Source: Prevotella sp. E13-17
Lineage (GTDB): Bacteria; Bacteroidota; Bacteroidia; Bacteroidales; Bacteroidaceae
Length of the DNA: 64,000 bases
Assembly (NCBI RefSeq): GCF_022024035.1
Contig: NZ_CP091787.1
Coordinates: 1,860,001-1,924,000 of the forward strand
Reading direction: 5' to 3'
The position numbers and the translations under genes are program-made. Of this stretch, positions 26,402 to 36,036 are shown one piece after another. The notes beneath the pieces are model-generated. The model did not search any database. It worked only from the letters and a program-made list of their open reading frames with translations, and was not told the origin of the DNA. Numbering within the stretch: position 1 is the stretch's first letter; each line of letters starts with the position of its first letter.

Positions 26402-29193
26402 TTAACGACTATATTGAAATAAAAGGAGCGCGCGTCAACAATCTCAAGAATGTTGACGTGCGCCTTCCCAGAGGAAAGTTTGTTGTCATAGCCGGTGTTT
26501 CTGGCTCTGGCAAATCATCATTGGCCTTCGACACACTTTATGCCGAAGGCCAGCGTCGCTACGTAGAAAGTCTATCCAGCTATGCTCGCCAATTCCTGGG
26601 GCGCATGAATAAACCCGAGTGCGACTTCATACGCGGCATTCCGCCTGCTATTGCTATCGAACAGAAAGTGATAGCGCGCAATCCCAGAAGTACCGTTGGC
26701 ACGTCAACAGAGATATACGAATACATGCGTCTTCTGTTTGCACGTATTGGAAAGACCTATTCTCCCATCAGCGGAGAAGAGGTCAAAAAGCATTCTACTG
26801 AGGATGTCATTCAGAAAATGCTTGAGTTCTCCCAAGGCACTAAATTTGTGGTAATGGCACCACTGAGAGTACCTCAAGGACGAACCGTGGAAGAACAACT
26901 GAAAGCCAGCATTCTTCAAGGATACGCACGTATCTATGTCAACAATGACTTTCAACGCATAGACGACTATCTAGAGTCAGAGAAGCCAGGAGACGAGGAG
27001 ATATTCATCGTCATCGATCGTTTATCTGTTGACGACACAAAAGATGTCATTGCACGCCTTGTTGACTCTGCAGAAACAGCTTTCTACGAAGGACAGGGCG
27101 AAATGCGTCTCATGTTCCTGCCATCAAACATCTATTACGACTTCTCTACTCGCTTTGAGGCCGATGGCATCACTTTCGAGGAGCCCACCGACCAAATGTT
27201 CTCGTTTAACTCACCTGCAGGTGCTTGCCCAGAATGCCAAGGTTTTGGACGCATTGTAGGTATTGACGAACACTTGGTCATCCCCAATACCTCCTTATCC
27301 GTCTATGATGGCTGTGTTGTATGTTGGCGTGGCGAGAAGATGAGCGAATGGCAAAAGTGGTTCATTCAGCATGCGGCTAAAGACGACTTTCCTATCTTCG
27401 AACCATACTACAATCTGACACAGAAGCAGAAAGACTGGCTGTGGCACGGTCTCCCCTCTGATAAGAACCTGAAGGAGAAACCATGCATTGACAGTTTCTT
27501 TCAGATGGTGAAAGAAAACCAGTACAAGATACAATACCGCGTGATGCTGAGTCGCTATCGTGGCAAGACCACGTGTCCCACATGTCACGGAACGCGATTA
27601 AAGAAAGAGGCAGAATACGTAAAGATTGGTGGAAGAAGCATTACCGACTTGGTACAGATGCCAGTTGTAAGACTGAAAGAATGGTTCAACAATCTGGAAC
27701 TATCTGAGCAGGATGCTAAGATTGCCAAGCGACTGCTGGTTGAAATCAACAGTCGTCTTCAGTTCATGCTTGACGTTGGCTTAGGCTATCTAACACTTAA
27801 TCGCCTTTCAAACACACTCTCTGGTGGCGAAAGTCAGCGCATAAACCTTTGCACATCACTTGGTTCATCACTTGTTGGCTCGTTGTATATTCTAGACGAG
27901 CCCAGTATTGGTTTGCATTCACGCGACACCGATAGGCTTATCAAAGTGTTGAAAGAACTACAAGCCATTGGAAACACAGTGGTAGTGGTAGAACACGATG
28001 AAGATATCATCCGCGCAGCCGACTATCTGATTGACGTAGGTCCTGACGCAGGTCGTCTGGGTGGTGAAATTGTATTTGCTGATGATCCCAAGAATGCGGA
28101 TAAAGGCAATGAGACACAATCCAGAAGCCACACCGTTGCTTACCTCACAGGCAAAGAGACAATACCTGTGCCAGAAAGCCGTCGCCCCTGGAACCAGCAT
28201 ATTGACATTATAGGTGCCCGCATGAACAACCTGCGTGGTATTGATGTTTCAATTCCTCTAAATGTTTTAACTGTCGTAACAGGTGTCAGCGGAAGCGGAA
28301 AATCAAGCCTTATAAAAGGCATTCTTTACCCTGCTTTAAAACGACAACTTGGCGAGGTATTCGACGCTCCAGGTGAATTTACAAGTCTTAGAGGCGACAT
28401 AGGTGCCATCAAACATATTGAGTTTGTGGATCAAAACCCAATTGGCAAATCAACACGAAGCAATCCTGCAACCTATGTGAAAGCGTATGACAGCATACGT
28501 GATCTATTTGCCGAGCAGCCACTGGCGCAGCAAATGGGTTTTTCACCACAGTATTTCTCGTTCAATACCGATGGTGGCCGATGTGAAGAATGCAAAGGAG
28601 CAGGAACTATTACCGTTGAAATGCAATTCATGGCCGATTTGGTATTGGAATGTGAAGCCTGTCATGGGCATCGCTTCAAGCATGACATACTAGACGTTAG
28701 ATATGACGGCAAAAACATTGACGACATCTTAAACATGACTATCAATGAGGCAATTGAATTTTTCGGAGCTCGAAATCAAAAAGTCATCGTCAATCGCCTT
28801 AAGCCATTACAAGACGTCGGATTGGGTTATATCAAACTGGGACAAAGTTCATCCACATTGTCAGGTGGCGAGAACCAACGTGTGAAATTGGCCTATTTCA
28901 TAGGACAAGAACGTCAAGAGCCCACATTATTTATATTTGATGAGCCAACGACAGGACTACACTTTCATGACATACGCAAACTGATGGAGTCGTTTGACGC
29001 ACTGATCAAGCGCGGTCATACCATTGTGGTCATAGAACACAATATGGATGTCATCAAACAAGCCGATTATGTCATTGACCTTGGGCCTGACGGAGGAGAC
29101 AAAGGCGGTAGTCTTGTTTTTGCTGGCACTCCCGAACAGTTGATCAATCATAAAGAGAGTATCACCGGACAATACTTAAAAGAAAAGCTATAA
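26398..29193 (+). CDS. uvrA: excinuclease ABC subunit UvrA
   Basis: The 931-aa protein has two ABC ATPase modules: Walker [15 protein letters not shown] (about residue 31) and [13 protein letters not shown]; signatures [11 protein letters not shown] and [11 protein letters not shown]. The main zinc finger is C-E-E-C-K-G ... C-E-A-C-H-G. The insertion finger keeps only C277-x-x-C280; the usual earlier C-x-x-C pair is absent. It scans DNA for bulky lesions with UvrB. The ATG at 26398 overlaps the pepD TGA; the ATG at 26365 would add 11 residues inside pepD and is rejected. Confidence 0.95.
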   Translation: MINDYIEIKGARVNNLKNVDVRLPRGKFVVIAGVSGSGKSSLAFDTLYAEGQRRYVESLSSYARQFLGRMNKPECDFIRGIPPAIAIEQKVIARNPRSTVGTSTEIYEYMRLLFARIGKTYSPISGEEVKKHSTEDVIQKMLEFSQGTKFVVMAPLRVPQGRTVEEQLKASILQGYARIYVNNDFQRIDDYLESEKPGDEEIFIVIDRLSVDDTKDVIARLVDSAETAFYEGQGEMRLMFLPSNIYYDFSTRFEADGITFEEPTDQMFSFNSPAGACPECQGFGRIVGIDEHLVIPNTSLSVYDGCVVCWRGEKMSEWQKWFIQHAAKDDFPIFEPYYNLTQKQKDWLWHGLPSDKNLKEKPCIDSFFQMVKENQYKIQYRVMLSRYRGKTTCPTCHGTRLKKEAEYVKIGGRSITDLVQMPVVRLKEWFNNLELSEQDAKIAKRLLVEINSRLQFMLDVGLGYLTLNRLSNTLSGGESQRINLCTSLGSSLVGSLYILDEPSIGLHSRDTDRLIKVLKELQAIGNTVVVVEHDEDIIRAADYLIDVGPDAGRLGGEIVFADDPKNADKGNETQSRSHTVAYLTGKETIPVPESRRPWNQHIDIIGARMNNLRGIDVSIPLNVLTVVTGVSGSGKSSLIKGILYPALKRQLGEVFDAPGEFTSLRGDIGAIKHIEFVDQNPIGKSTRSNPATYVKAYDSIRDLFAEQPLAQQMGFSPQYFSFNTDGGRCEECKGAGTITVEMQFMADLVLECEACHGHRFKHDILDVRYDGKNIDDILNMTINEAIEFFGARNQKVIVNRLKPLQDVGLGYIKLGQSSSTLSGGENQRVKLAYFIGQERQEPTLFIFDEPTTGLHFHDIRKLMESFDALIKRGHTIVVIEHNMDVIKQADYVIDLGPDGGDKGGSLVFAGTPEQLINHKESITGQYLKEKL

Positions 29194-29195
29194 CT

Positions 29196-29669
29196 ATGAA
29201 AGAGCTAACACTAAAATCACTCATCAAGGAATATCAATTGGATGAGTTAACAGCAGAAGATCGTCATCTTGTCGAATCTGCTATTGAGGCTACAAATCGT
29301 TCGTACGCCCCCTACTCAAAATTCCATGTAGGAGCATGCCTCAGACTTGACAACGGAGTGGAATTGAAAGGATGCAATCAAGAAAATGCCGCATTTCCTT
29401 CTGCTCTATGTGCAGAGCGTGCTGCGATTTTTGCAGCTGGCACACAATATCCTAATGTAGGAATTCAAACAATAGCCATTGCAGCCCGAACGCCGAAAGG
29501 CAATCTCACTGAAGAGCCAGTGAGCCCATGTGGAACCTGCCGCCAGGTTCTTATTGAAAGTGAGACACGTGCCAAGCACCCCATTCGCATACTACTACAT
29601 GGAGAGAAATGCACATACTTGATAGAAGGCATTAAACACCTGATGCCCCTATCTTTTACCGAATTTTAA
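29196..29669 (+). CDS. cdd: cytidine deaminase
   Basis: The 157-aa protein has the zinc deaminase motifs F-H-V-G-A-C-L, C-N-Q-E-N-A-A-F, L-C-A-E-R-A-A-I (catalytic Glu) and P-V-S-P-C-G-T-C-R-Q-V-L. S-Y-A-P-Y-S-K-F is the usual substrate loop. It converts cytidine or deoxycytidine to uridine forms in pyrimidine salvage. It starts 2 bases after the uvrA stop, and a carbohydrate-kinase-like gene follows 16 bases later. Confidence 0.95.
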   Translation: MKELTLKSLIKEYQLDELTAEDRHLVESAIEATNRSYAPYSKFHVGACLRLDNGVELKGCNQENAAFPSALCAERAAIFAAGTQYPNVGIQTIAIAARTPKGNLTEEPVSPCGTCRQVLIESETRAKHPIRILLHGEKCTYLIEGIKHLMPLSFTEF

Positions 29670-29685
29670 AAATCACTTAGTTTAA

Positions 29686-30564
29686 ATGAAAGACTTTCTA
29701 TGTATAGGCCACATCACCCATGATCGAATCATCACGCCACGAATGCCTGATGGCATCGATTGTGCCGGCGGCACCGCATACTATGTAGCATGGGCTATAC
29801 ACCATTTACCTCACGACATAGACTTTGGTGTTGTCACTGCAACTGGCAATGATTTATCACACGAAATAAATAAAATAAAAGACGCTGGTATTGACATTAC
29901 CAATCTTCAAAGTCCTACGAGTGTTTTCTTCGAAAATAAATACGGTGAGGATATCAACCAGCGCTCGCAACGTGTACTATCAAAAGCAGCCCCATTCACC
30001 ATAGAACAACTAAAGGATTTTAATGCTAAGATTTTTCATTTGGGCACATTACTTGTTGACGATGTATCGCCAGAAGTCGTTGAGTACCTCTCAGATAAAG
30101 GGAAAATCTGCATTGATGTTCAAGGGTACTTACGCGAAGTAAGAAACCAAAATGTCTATCCTATTGACTGGAAAGACAAACTTCGTGTGCTGAAATCGAC
30201 CGATATTCTTAAAGTCAATGAGTTCGAAATCGAAGTACTTACTAATGGTGAAAAGGACATCAAACAAGCAGCTCGGATAATACGTTCGTGGGGTGTTCCA
30301 GAAGTATTGGTTACACTGGGCAGCTATGGATCAATAATCTATGCAGATGATCATTTCTACGAGATACCTGGTTATGCTCCAAAGAAGGTTATAGACGCTA
30401 CAGGTTGTGGAGATACCTTTACAGCTGGCTATCTATATGCTCGCATAAAAGGTGCGAACTACGAAGAAGCTGGAAAATTTGCAGCTGCAATGTGTACTCT
30501 CAAACTAGAGCATACGGGGCCTTTCACTGGAAACATTGACGAAGTTAATAGTATAATCCAATAA
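29686..30564 (+). CDS. PfkB family sugar/nucleoside kinase
   Basis: The 292-aa protein is a ribokinase-like fold protein: N-terminal substrate side D-C-A-G-G-T-A-Y-Y-V-A-W, and the C-terminal PfkB signature V-I-D-A-T-G-C-G-D-T-F-T-A-G-Y-L (about residues 243-258), whose second Asp is the catalytic base. The family phosphorylates sugars or nucleosides with ATP, and the exact substrate cannot be read from sequence. The neighbour cdd makes a nucleoside substrate conceivable, but this is context only. It is cotranscribed with tex, whose start is 8 bases downstream. Confidence 0.85.
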   Translation: MKDFLCIGHITHDRIITPRMPDGIDCAGGTAYYVAWAIHHLPHDIDFGVVTATGNDLSHEINKIKDAGIDITNLQSPTSVFFENKYGEDINQRSQRVLSKAAPFTIEQLKDFNAKIFHLGTLLVDDVSPEVVEYLSDKGKICIDVQGYLREVRNQNVYPIDWKDKLRVLKSTDILKVNEFEIEVLTNGEKDIKQAARIIRSWGVPEVLVTLGSYGSIIYADDHFYEIPGYAPKKVIDATGCGDTFTAGYLYARIKGANYEEAGKFAAAMCTLKLEHTGPFTGNIDEVNSIIQ

Positions 30565-30572
30565 TTGGCTAT

Positions 30573-32726
30573 ATGGAGAAGAACGTATTCTCAAAACAGA
30601 TAGCACAAATACTCAATTTAAACATTGAGGCAATAGCCAATACACTGACATTGTTGGAAGAAGGCTGTACAATACCCTTTATCTCACGCTATCGTAAAGA
30701 AAGGACAGGCGGGCTTGACGAAGTGCAGATTGCTGCCATCAATGAAGAAAATGAGCGACTAAAGGAAATTGCTAAAAGAAAGGATACGATCGTTAAAACC
30801 ATCACCGAAGCGAGAAAGATGACGCCCGAGTTATCAAAAAGAATTGAAAACTGTTGGGAGGCTTCGGAACTGGAAGATATCTATCTGCCCTACAAGCCAC
30901 GTCGAAGAACAAGAGCACAAGTGGCTCGAGAACTGGGATTAGAACCCCTAGCACAACTCATCATGCTTCAACGAAATCCGAATGTTCAACTGGCAGCTAA
31001 ACGATTCGTACATAATCAAGTTACTTCTGTCAGCGATGCAATCGCCGGAGCACAAGACATTATAGCAGAAATAATTAGTGAGAACGAACACTCACGTCAA
31101 CAACTACGTGGCGCATTTCAACGTACAGCCATCATCAAATCTAAAGTCATAAAAGCGAAACAAAATAGTGATGAAGCCGCAAAATACATCGACTATTTCG
31201 ATTGGCAAGAACCACTGCGTCGTTGCTCTTCTCACCGTCTGCTTGCTATGAGACGAGGTGAGAATGAAGGATTTCTAAGAATTAGCATTGAACCCCATGA
31301 CGATAACGAACGCATTGAGCGTTTACGACATCAGTGGGTACACTCCAACAACGAATGTGGGCAAATCATTTCCAAAGCAGCGGAAGATGCCTATAAACGA
31401 CTTTTAAAACCTGCAATAGAAACAGAGTTTAGTAACTTAAGCAAAGAACAGGCCGATATGGAGGCCATCAAAGTATTTGCAGAGAACCTCAGACAACTAC
31501 TGTTAGGAGCACCATTAGGACAAAAACGTGTGATGGCTATTGATCCAGGTTTTCGGAGCGGATGTAAGGTTGTATGCTTAGACGGCCAGGGGAACTTACT
31601 CCATCATGAAGCGATTTTCCCTCACCCTCCAGTAAACAAGCGCATGCATGCCTCTGTTCACATCCTGCAAATGGCAGAGACATATCAAATCGAAGCTATC
31701 GCTATTGGCAATGGAACAGCAAGTCGCGAGACACGTGCGTTTATTGAAGACTGTTTCAGCAAAGAATCCGGAAACAGTCAAAAGCCCAGTATCTTTGTTG
31801 TCAGCGAAGACGGAGCCTCTGTTTATTCAGCATCAAAGGTGGCTCGCGACGAATTTCCTGATGAAGATGTCACTGTCAGAGGAGCAATTTCAATTGGTCG
31901 CAGATTGATTGACCCACTAGCAGAGTTGGTAAAAATAGATCCGAAGAGCATTGGCATCGGACAATATCAGCATGACGTTGATCAAACCAAACTTAAACGA
32001 CAGTTGGACCAAACTGTAGAAAATTGTGTCAACCTGGTGGGAGTCAATCTAAACACAGCCTCTCAACACCTGCTTACATATGTCAGTGGTCTTGGACCGA
32101 CCTTAGCAAAAAACATCGTAGATTATCGAAATGCTAATGGTGCATTCACATCTCGTTCACAACTTAAGAAAGTGCCCAGATTAGGACCTGCAGCCTTCCA
32201 GCAATGTGCTGGCTTCTTACGTATTCCAAATGCTAAAAACCCCTTAGACAATAGTGCCGTTCATCCTGAAAGTTACGACATCGTTGAACAGATGGCAAAA
32301 GACACAGGGTGTGATGTCAATGAATTAATAAAAAACAAGGAGCTTCGCGCGCAAATCAATGTAAATAAGTATATTACAAAGAATGTTGGAATACCCACGC
32401 TGACAGACATTATGAAAGAACTGGAAAAGCCAGGCAGAGACCCTCGTGAGCAACTGGAAGAGTTTGAGTTTGACAAACGAGTACAATGCGTTGATGACTT
32501 AGAGATCGGAATGATTTTACCCGGCATTGTTACGAATATAACAAACTTTGGCGTCTTTGTTGATATAGGAGTTCATCATGATGGTTTGGTACATATATCA
32601 CAAATGGCAAACAAACGCATCAACCATCCTACAGATGTGGTAAAACTACATCAACAACTGATGGTGAAAGTTATTGAAATAGACCTTCGTCGCAATCGTA
32701 TCTCGCTATCTATAAAACAAGTATAA
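30573..32726 (+). CDS. tex: Tex family RNA-binding transcription accessory protein
   Basis: The 717-aa protein has the Tex domain order. N-terminal helical region with I-P-F-I-S-R-Y-R-K-E-R-T-G-G-L-D-E and Y-L-P-Y-K-P-R-R-R-T-R-A; a YqgF/RNase H-like domain R-V-M-A-I-D-P-G-F-R-S-G-C-K (about residues 319-332); helix-hairpin-helix V-S-G-L-G-P-T-L-A-K-N-I-V; and C-terminal S1 domain (about residues 645-717, ITNFGVFVDIGVHHDGLVHI). Tex binds RNA and acts around transcription elongation. It ends the pepD operon at a strong terminator. Confidence 0.95.
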   Translation: MEKNVFSKQIAQILNLNIEAIANTLTLLEEGCTIPFISRYRKERTGGLDEVQIAAINEENERLKEIAKRKDTIVKTITEARKMTPELSKRIENCWEASELEDIYLPYKPRRRTRAQVARELGLEPLAQLIMLQRNPNVQLAAKRFVHNQVTSVSDAIAGAQDIIAEIISENEHSRQQLRGAFQRTAIIKSKVIKAKQNSDEAAKYIDYFDWQEPLRRCSSHRLLAMRRGENEGFLRISIEPHDDNERIERLRHQWVHSNNECGQIISKAAEDAYKRLLKPAIETEFSNLSKEQADMEAIKVFAENLRQLLLGAPLGQKRVMAIDPGFRSGCKVVCLDGQGNLLHHEAIFPHPPVNKRMHASVHILQMAETYQIEAIAIGNGTASRETRAFIEDCFSKESGNSQKPSIFVVSEDGASVYSASKVARDEFPDEDVTVRGAISIGRRLIDPLAELVKIDPKSIGIGQYQHDVDQTKLKRQLDQTVENCVNLVGVNLNTASQHLLTYVSGLGPTLAKNIVDYRNANGAFTSRSQLKKVPRLGPAAFQQCAGFLRIPNAKNPLDNSAVHPESYDIVEQMAKDTGCDVNELIKNKELRAQINVNKYITKNVGIPTLTDIMKELEKPGRDPREQLEEFEFDKRVQCVDDLEIGMILPGIVTNITNFGVFVDIGVHHDGLVHISQMANKRINHPTDVVKLHQQLMVKVIEIDLRRNRISLSIKQV

Positions 32727-32738
32727 TAACTTATTTAT

Positions 32739-32774
32739 AAAGGCAATCACCCCAATTACTGTGTGATTGCCTTT
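32739..32774. terminator. bidirectional terminator between tex and a minus-strand gene
   Basis: AAAGGCAATCAC (32739-32750) and GTGATTGCCTTT (32763-32774) form a perfect 12-bp stem. The stop codon of the opposing gene (32756-32758) is inside the loop, so the last codons of that gene are part of the terminator stem. Confidence 0.85.
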
Positions 32775-33385
32775 AATAGTTGCATCAGACTTTTTTCATT
32801 TTGCCAACTGAAATCAGGAAGGCCAACCATTCGTTTGAACATCACCCGTTGTTCTTTATTCAGCCTACGAATGATATCACGCTCATGAACTTTCACATAG
32901 ATTCCATTCCAATAGAAATAAAAATACTTAAACACTGGCAATTTCCAATCTTCTTCATTATTGATATCCATTGTTCCAATATTTATCATCTCACCTATTT
33001 CCATATTGGAGATATTCACATTGTTCTGAAGATTGCGTTCAAAAGCTTCACGGTCAAACAACTCCACACAATAGAGGGCATTTGTCCCTATTGAATCTAT
33101 TAGATAAGCCAATTGATTATTGATATTAACAAAATGGCGATCATCAAAATCCACTGCCAAAATGTTATTCATCTCAGCTTCCATTGTATATTCGCCTTTC
33201 AAATAGAGCAATGAACTATTTTTCAAATAAACATTAGTATGCGATTGACGAATCTTTCGCCCTGTGGCCAACGTGATTACAGATGGCTTGAAACCACGAT
33301 ACAACATTGGCATAGTTGTTTGCTTCTGGGCAAAAGCGCTAATAGACACAAACATCAACAAAAAATACAAATAGAATCTTTTCAT
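32756..33385 (-). CDS. secreted protein of unknown function
   Basis: The 209-aa protein has a signal peptide (M-K-R-F-Y-L-Y-F-L-L-M-F-V-S-I-S-A-F-A-Q) and a mature part of mixed strands with no motif I recognise (P-M-L-Y-R-G-F-K-P-S, DVNIS-like and Y-F-Y-F-Y-W-N-G-I-Y-V-K segments). An earlier in-frame ATG at 33412 lies inside the tRNA terminator hairpin and would disrupt the signal peptide, so 33385 is chosen. It sits directly downstream of the tRNA-Asp terminator, so it may depend on read-through. Its stop lies in the loop of the shared terminator. Confidence 0.75.
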   Translation of the reverse strand: MKRFYLYFLLMFVSISAFAQKQTTMPMLYRGFKPSVITLATGRKIRQSHTNVYLKNSSLLYLKGEYTMEAEMNNILAVDFDDRHFVNINNQLAYLIDSIGTNALYCVELFDREAFERNLQNNVNISNMEIGEMINIGTMDINNEEDWKLPVFKYFYFYWNGIYVKVHERDIIRRLNKEQRVMFKRMVGLPDFSWQNEKSLMQLLKAITQ

Positions 33386-33400
33386 AAGCTCTTGAATAAT

Positions 33401-33431
33401 TAAAAAGCCCATCGACTTTCATCAATGAGCT
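33401..33431 (-). terminator. terminator downstream of the tRNA-Asp genes
   Basis: On the minus strand, AGCTCATTG pairs with CGATGGGCT (two G-U pairs, loop of 8) and runs into TTTTT. It ends just before the start of the secreted-protein gene. Confidence 0.75.
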
Positions 33432-33440
33432 TAATCTTTG

Positions 33441-33514
33441 CGGTGCGTACGAGATTCGAACTCGTGACCTCCTGCGTGACAGGCAGGCATTCTAACCAAC
33501 TGAACTAACGCACC
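33441..33514 (-). tRNA. tRNA-Asp (GTC)
   Basis: The 74-nt minus-strand cloverleaf has acceptor GGTGCGT/ACGCACC, discriminator G, anticodon arm C-C-T-G-C-C-T-G-T-C-A-C-G-C-A-G-G with anticodon GTC, and T-arm C-G-A-G-T-T-C-G-A-A-T-C-T-C-G. CCA is not encoded. It is the second of two near-identical copies; they differ by one base in the D-loop. Confidence 0.96.
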
Positions 33515-33550
33515 AATCCTGAAGTGTGTTTACCAACTGAGCTAAAACTG
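33515..33550 (-). pseudogene. tRNA 5'-half remnant between the tRNA-Asp copies
   Basis: The minus strand of the 36-base spacer contains TTTTAGCTCAGTTGGTAAAC, which is the D-arm start of a different tRNA (T-A-G-C-T-C-A-G-T-T-G-G-T). The closing G-A-G-C of the D-stem is gone and no anticodon or T-arm follows. It looks like the relic of a tRNA gene, its 3' part lost in a rearrangement between the repeated tRNA-Asp genes. Confidence 0.65.
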
Positions 33551-33624
33551 CGGTGCGTACGAGATTCGAACTCGTGACCTCCTGCGTGACAGGCAGGCAT
33601 TCTAACCGACTGAACTAACGCACC
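33551..33624 (-). tRNA. tRNA-Asp (GTC)
   Basis: This is the promoter-proximal copy of the pair, 74 nt, with the same acceptor, anticodon GTC and T-arm as the copy at 33441-33514. The D-loop carries C-G-G-T-T where the other has T-G-G-T-T. A -7 element lies 30 bases upstream. Confidence 0.96.
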
Positions 33625-33654
33625 AGTTAAACAGCGTTTTCTTGTTAGCGGGTG

Positions 33655-33662
33655 CAAAGGTA
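33655..33662 (-). promoter_or_regulatory. Bacteroidota -7 promoter for the tRNA-Asp unit
   Basis: Minus-strand TACCTTTG lies 30 bases upstream of the first tRNA-Asp, followed by G-C-A as in other strong promoters here. Confidence 0.75.
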
Positions 33663-33762
33663 TGAAGTTTTTTTTGATTTAGAAAATAATTCCCTAAAAA
33701 CTTTTCACCTATAACATCCTTTAACAGTTTTACCGGTCAAAATAGCTTTTTTACAGAAAATA

Positions 33763-33794
33763 TTTGTTCAATCATGAGAAAATAGCTACCTTTG
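33763..33794 (+). promoter_or_regulatory. promoter for the VTC-DUF4956-DUF2490 unit
   Basis: TTTG (33763-33766), 20 bases, then TACCTTTG (33787-33794). The ATG is 19 bases further on. Confidence 0.85.
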
Positions 33795-33813
33795 CGCCAA
33801 CTAAAGACCGCAT

Positions 33814-34560
33814 ATGGACAAACTTATTGAACTATTCCCTTCCATCACACTGGCAGAAATGAGTAGCGTCAAATTAATGAATCGAACAGATACGAAATTT
33901 GTCACTACTCGAAAGCAATTGTGTCACTTATTAGAGATGGCACAGCGCGACTACTATATACAGGATATTGATGGTGAGCGAAACATGCTCTACGATACGA
34001 CATATTTCGACACAATCGATTTTCAAATGTATAAAGACCACCAGTATGGGCACACCAACCGGCAGAAGATTCGTTTTCGCACCTATGTAAGTTCACACTT
34101 GCAATTTATGGAGGTAAAGACAAAAAACAATCACGGACGAACAAAGAAGAAACGTATTGAAGTTAAAGACATGAATCTACAAGACACAGAGAAACGCGAT
34201 TTTCTCTCAAAACATTTAAAATTCGATTCAGCCACATTAGCTCCACACATGCACAACTCTTTTCGTCGCATTACATTGGTCAACAGGGCAAAAACTGAAC
34301 GACTGACGATTGACACTGAACTTGAATTTGACAACGTACAAACTCATGAACACAAATTCATGAACGATTTGGTCATCATAGAATTAAAAAGAGATGGATT
34401 GGTATATTCTCCTGTATTGGAGATGCTACGTCAGCTACATATTCACCCCCACGGATTCAGCAAGTACTGTATGGGTGCCGCAATGACCAATGGACAATTA
34501 CCGATTAACCGTTTCAAAGAGAAACTGAGAGAAATCAACAAGATATTACTAAACGAATAA
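33814..34560 (+). CDS. VTC-domain polyphosphate polymerase-like protein
   Basis: The 248-aa protein consists of a VTC catalytic tunnel domain: N-R-T-D-T-K-F near residue 23, basic strand R-Q-K-I-R-F-R-T-Y (about residues 83-91), F-M-E-V-K-T-K-N-N-H-G-R-T-K-K-K-R (about residues 98-114) and V-I-I-E-L-K-R-D-G. These alternating Lys/Arg and Glu residues line the polyphosphate tunnel in yeast Vtc4. It may make polyphosphate or an NTP-derived polymer; activity is inferred from the family. It is followed 16 bases later by DUF4956, its usual partner. Confidence 0.88.
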   Translation: MDKLIELFPSITLAEMSSVKLMNRTDTKFVTTRKQLCHLLEMAQRDYYIQDIDGERNMLYDTTYFDTIDFQMYKDHQYGHTNRQKIRFRTYVSSHLQFMEVKTKNNHGRTKKKRIEVKDMNLQDTEKRDFLSKHLKFDSATLAPHMHNSFRRITLVNRAKTERLTIDTELEFDNVQTHEHKFMNDLVIIELKRDGLVYSPVLEMLRQLHIHPHGFSKYCMGAAMTNGQLPINRFKEKLREINKILLNE

Positions 34561-34576
34561 ACCAACTATATAAATT

Positions 34577-35227
34577 ATGGATTCAATAATCAATCTTTTT
34601 TCTGGCGAATTTGGAAATACACTTCTCCATTTTGCCATCTGTATGTTAGTCAACTGGGTAATCATTGAGTTATTCTATTTCCGCAAAAGTCACCGACGTG
34701 ATTTCTACTTCACGTTCATGCTTATGAGTGTCGCTATCTTCTTCCTCGTGTATTTCATGATGGGCATTGAGAGAGGCAAAGCCACAATGGGCGTTGGTCT
34801 AGGACTATTCGGAATATTCAGCATTATGCGTTATCGAACCGATGCAATGCCTGTCAGAGAAATGACATACCTTTTTCTCATCATCTGTCTATCAGTAGTT
34901 CATGCAATGGCAGACTCATACACAGAACTTGTCATAGTCGATGTAATTTGTATCATTGCTATTTCTCTGTGCGAGAAAAAACTCAAGATCCACAACACTA
35001 AAATCATACAATACGACCGCATTGACCTGATTAAACCAGAAAGGATGCCAGAGCTCATTGAGGACTTAGAATCAAGAACCGGATTGAGCATCACGAAAGT
35101 TGATGTTGGTGGAATTGATTTCCTGAGAGATTCTGCGGTCTTGCGCATTAGCTATGAAGGCGAATGTGTCGAAAACGATATCAACAAACAATATACAGTA
35201 CGAAAATCACAATGGAGAGAAGTATAA
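34577..35227 (+). CDS. DUF4956 membrane protein
   Basis: The 216-aa protein has about four membrane helices in residues 15-135 (LLHFAICMLVNWVIIELFYF and others), then a soluble C-terminal domain (about residues 145-216) with ferredoxin-like spacing. G-L-F-G-I-F-S-I-M-R-Y-R-T-D-A-M-P-V-R-E-M-T-Y-L-F is the family's conserved cytoplasmic loop. DUF4956 proteins almost always neighbour VTC-domain genes and probably form a membrane platform for them. The 3' end overlaps the DUF2490 gene by 16 bases. Confidence 0.88.
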   Translation: MDSIINLFSGEFGNTLLHFAICMLVNWVIIELFYFRKSHRRDFYFTFMLMSVAIFFLVYFMMGIERGKATMGVGLGLFGIFSIMRYRTDAMPVREMTYLFLIICLSVVHAMADSYTELVIVDVICIIAISLCEKKLKIHNTKIIQYDRIDLIKPERMPELIEDLESRTGLSITKVDVGGIDFLRDSAVLRISYEGECVENDINKQYTVRKSQWREV

Positions 35228-35967
35228 CCTGCATGATCATGTTGTTGCTGTTGACAACAACTGTAAAAGCCGAAGATAGCGACTTTGGCTTATGGAGCGA
35301 AGTCAATGTAGAAAAGAAAATTAATTCGTATTGGGACATTGGTTTCAACACAGAACTGCGACTACGCGACAATACCAGCGAAATTGATCGATGGAGCGCC
35401 GGGGTTGACGCATCATACAAAATCAGCAAATGGTTAAAGCTATCAGCTGGCTACTCTTTTCTTAATGACAACAAATACAAAGTAAGTTCAAAACAGAAAG
35501 TAGCCGACTATTACGGGCAACGTCATCGAGTTAACCTGTCACTAACCGGCTCACATGACTTTGGAAGGCTCAGCATCTCGCTTCGCGAACGCTGGCAATA
35601 CACTTATCGCCCTGCAAAATCCGTATGGCGTCATTATGCCGAAGGACACGCCTTTGCCGGACAAGATGCCGATTTCGACGATGACGGAGAAGCTATAAAA
35701 CACACCTTTGCAGGCAAAGGCAAAAGCGTATGGCGCAACCGACTACAATTGAAATATAAACTCACGAAAAAGTGGCGACCATACGCCAATATTGAGACTT
35801 CCGTTGCAAAAAGTCTTGAGAAGACAAGATATGTAATAGGAACAGAGTATAGACTCACCAAGCAGCATTCCTTCGATATTAAATATCTGTATCAAAATAT
35901 CGTAAGTGACGACAACGATGAAACTAATAGTCACATCATTGGTATCGGCTACACCTACAAATTCTAA
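35212..35967 (+). CDS. DUF2490-type outer-membrane barrel protein
   Basis: The 251-aa protein begins M-E-R-S-I-T-C-M-I-M-L-L-L-L-T-T-T-V-K-A (signal peptide). Then come D-F-G-L-W-S-E-V-N-V-E-K-K-I and repeated paired amphipathic strands ending I-G-I-G-Y-T-Y-K-F, the layout of DUF2490 barrels. The start at 35212 overlaps the DUF4956 gene by 16 bases; an earlier ATG at 35164 would place 16 polar residues before the signal peptide. With VTC and DUF4956 it forms an inner-to-outer membrane set, suggesting that the polymer or a product is transported. Confidence 0.75.
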   Translation: MERSITCMIMLLLLTTTVKAEDSDFGLWSEVNVEKKINSYWDIGFNTELRLRDNTSEIDRWSAGVDASYKISKWLKLSAGYSFLNDNKYKVSSKQKVADYYGQRHRVNLSLTGSHDFGRLSISLRERWQYTYRPAKSVWRHYAEGHAFAGQDADFDDDGEAIKHTFAGKGKSVWRNRLQLKYKLTKKWRPYANIETSVAKSLEKTRYVIGTEYRLTKQHSFDIKYLYQNIVSDDNDETNSHIIGIGYTYKF

Positions 35968-36007
35968 TTTTTCCTGCTTATTTTGCATGTGTTCTAAGAT
36001 TTTTTAA

Positions 36008-36015
36008 TACCTTTG
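36008..36015 (+). promoter_or_regulatory. Bacteroidota -7 promoter for the LacI-uxaA-nhaC unit
   Basis: TACCTTTG followed by CA lies 21 bases upstream of the ATG at 36037. A TTTTG at 35981 is 22 bases further upstream, slightly beyond ideal spacing. Confidence 0.75.
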
Positions 36016-36036
36016 CAACACAAAAGCAAAATAAGC

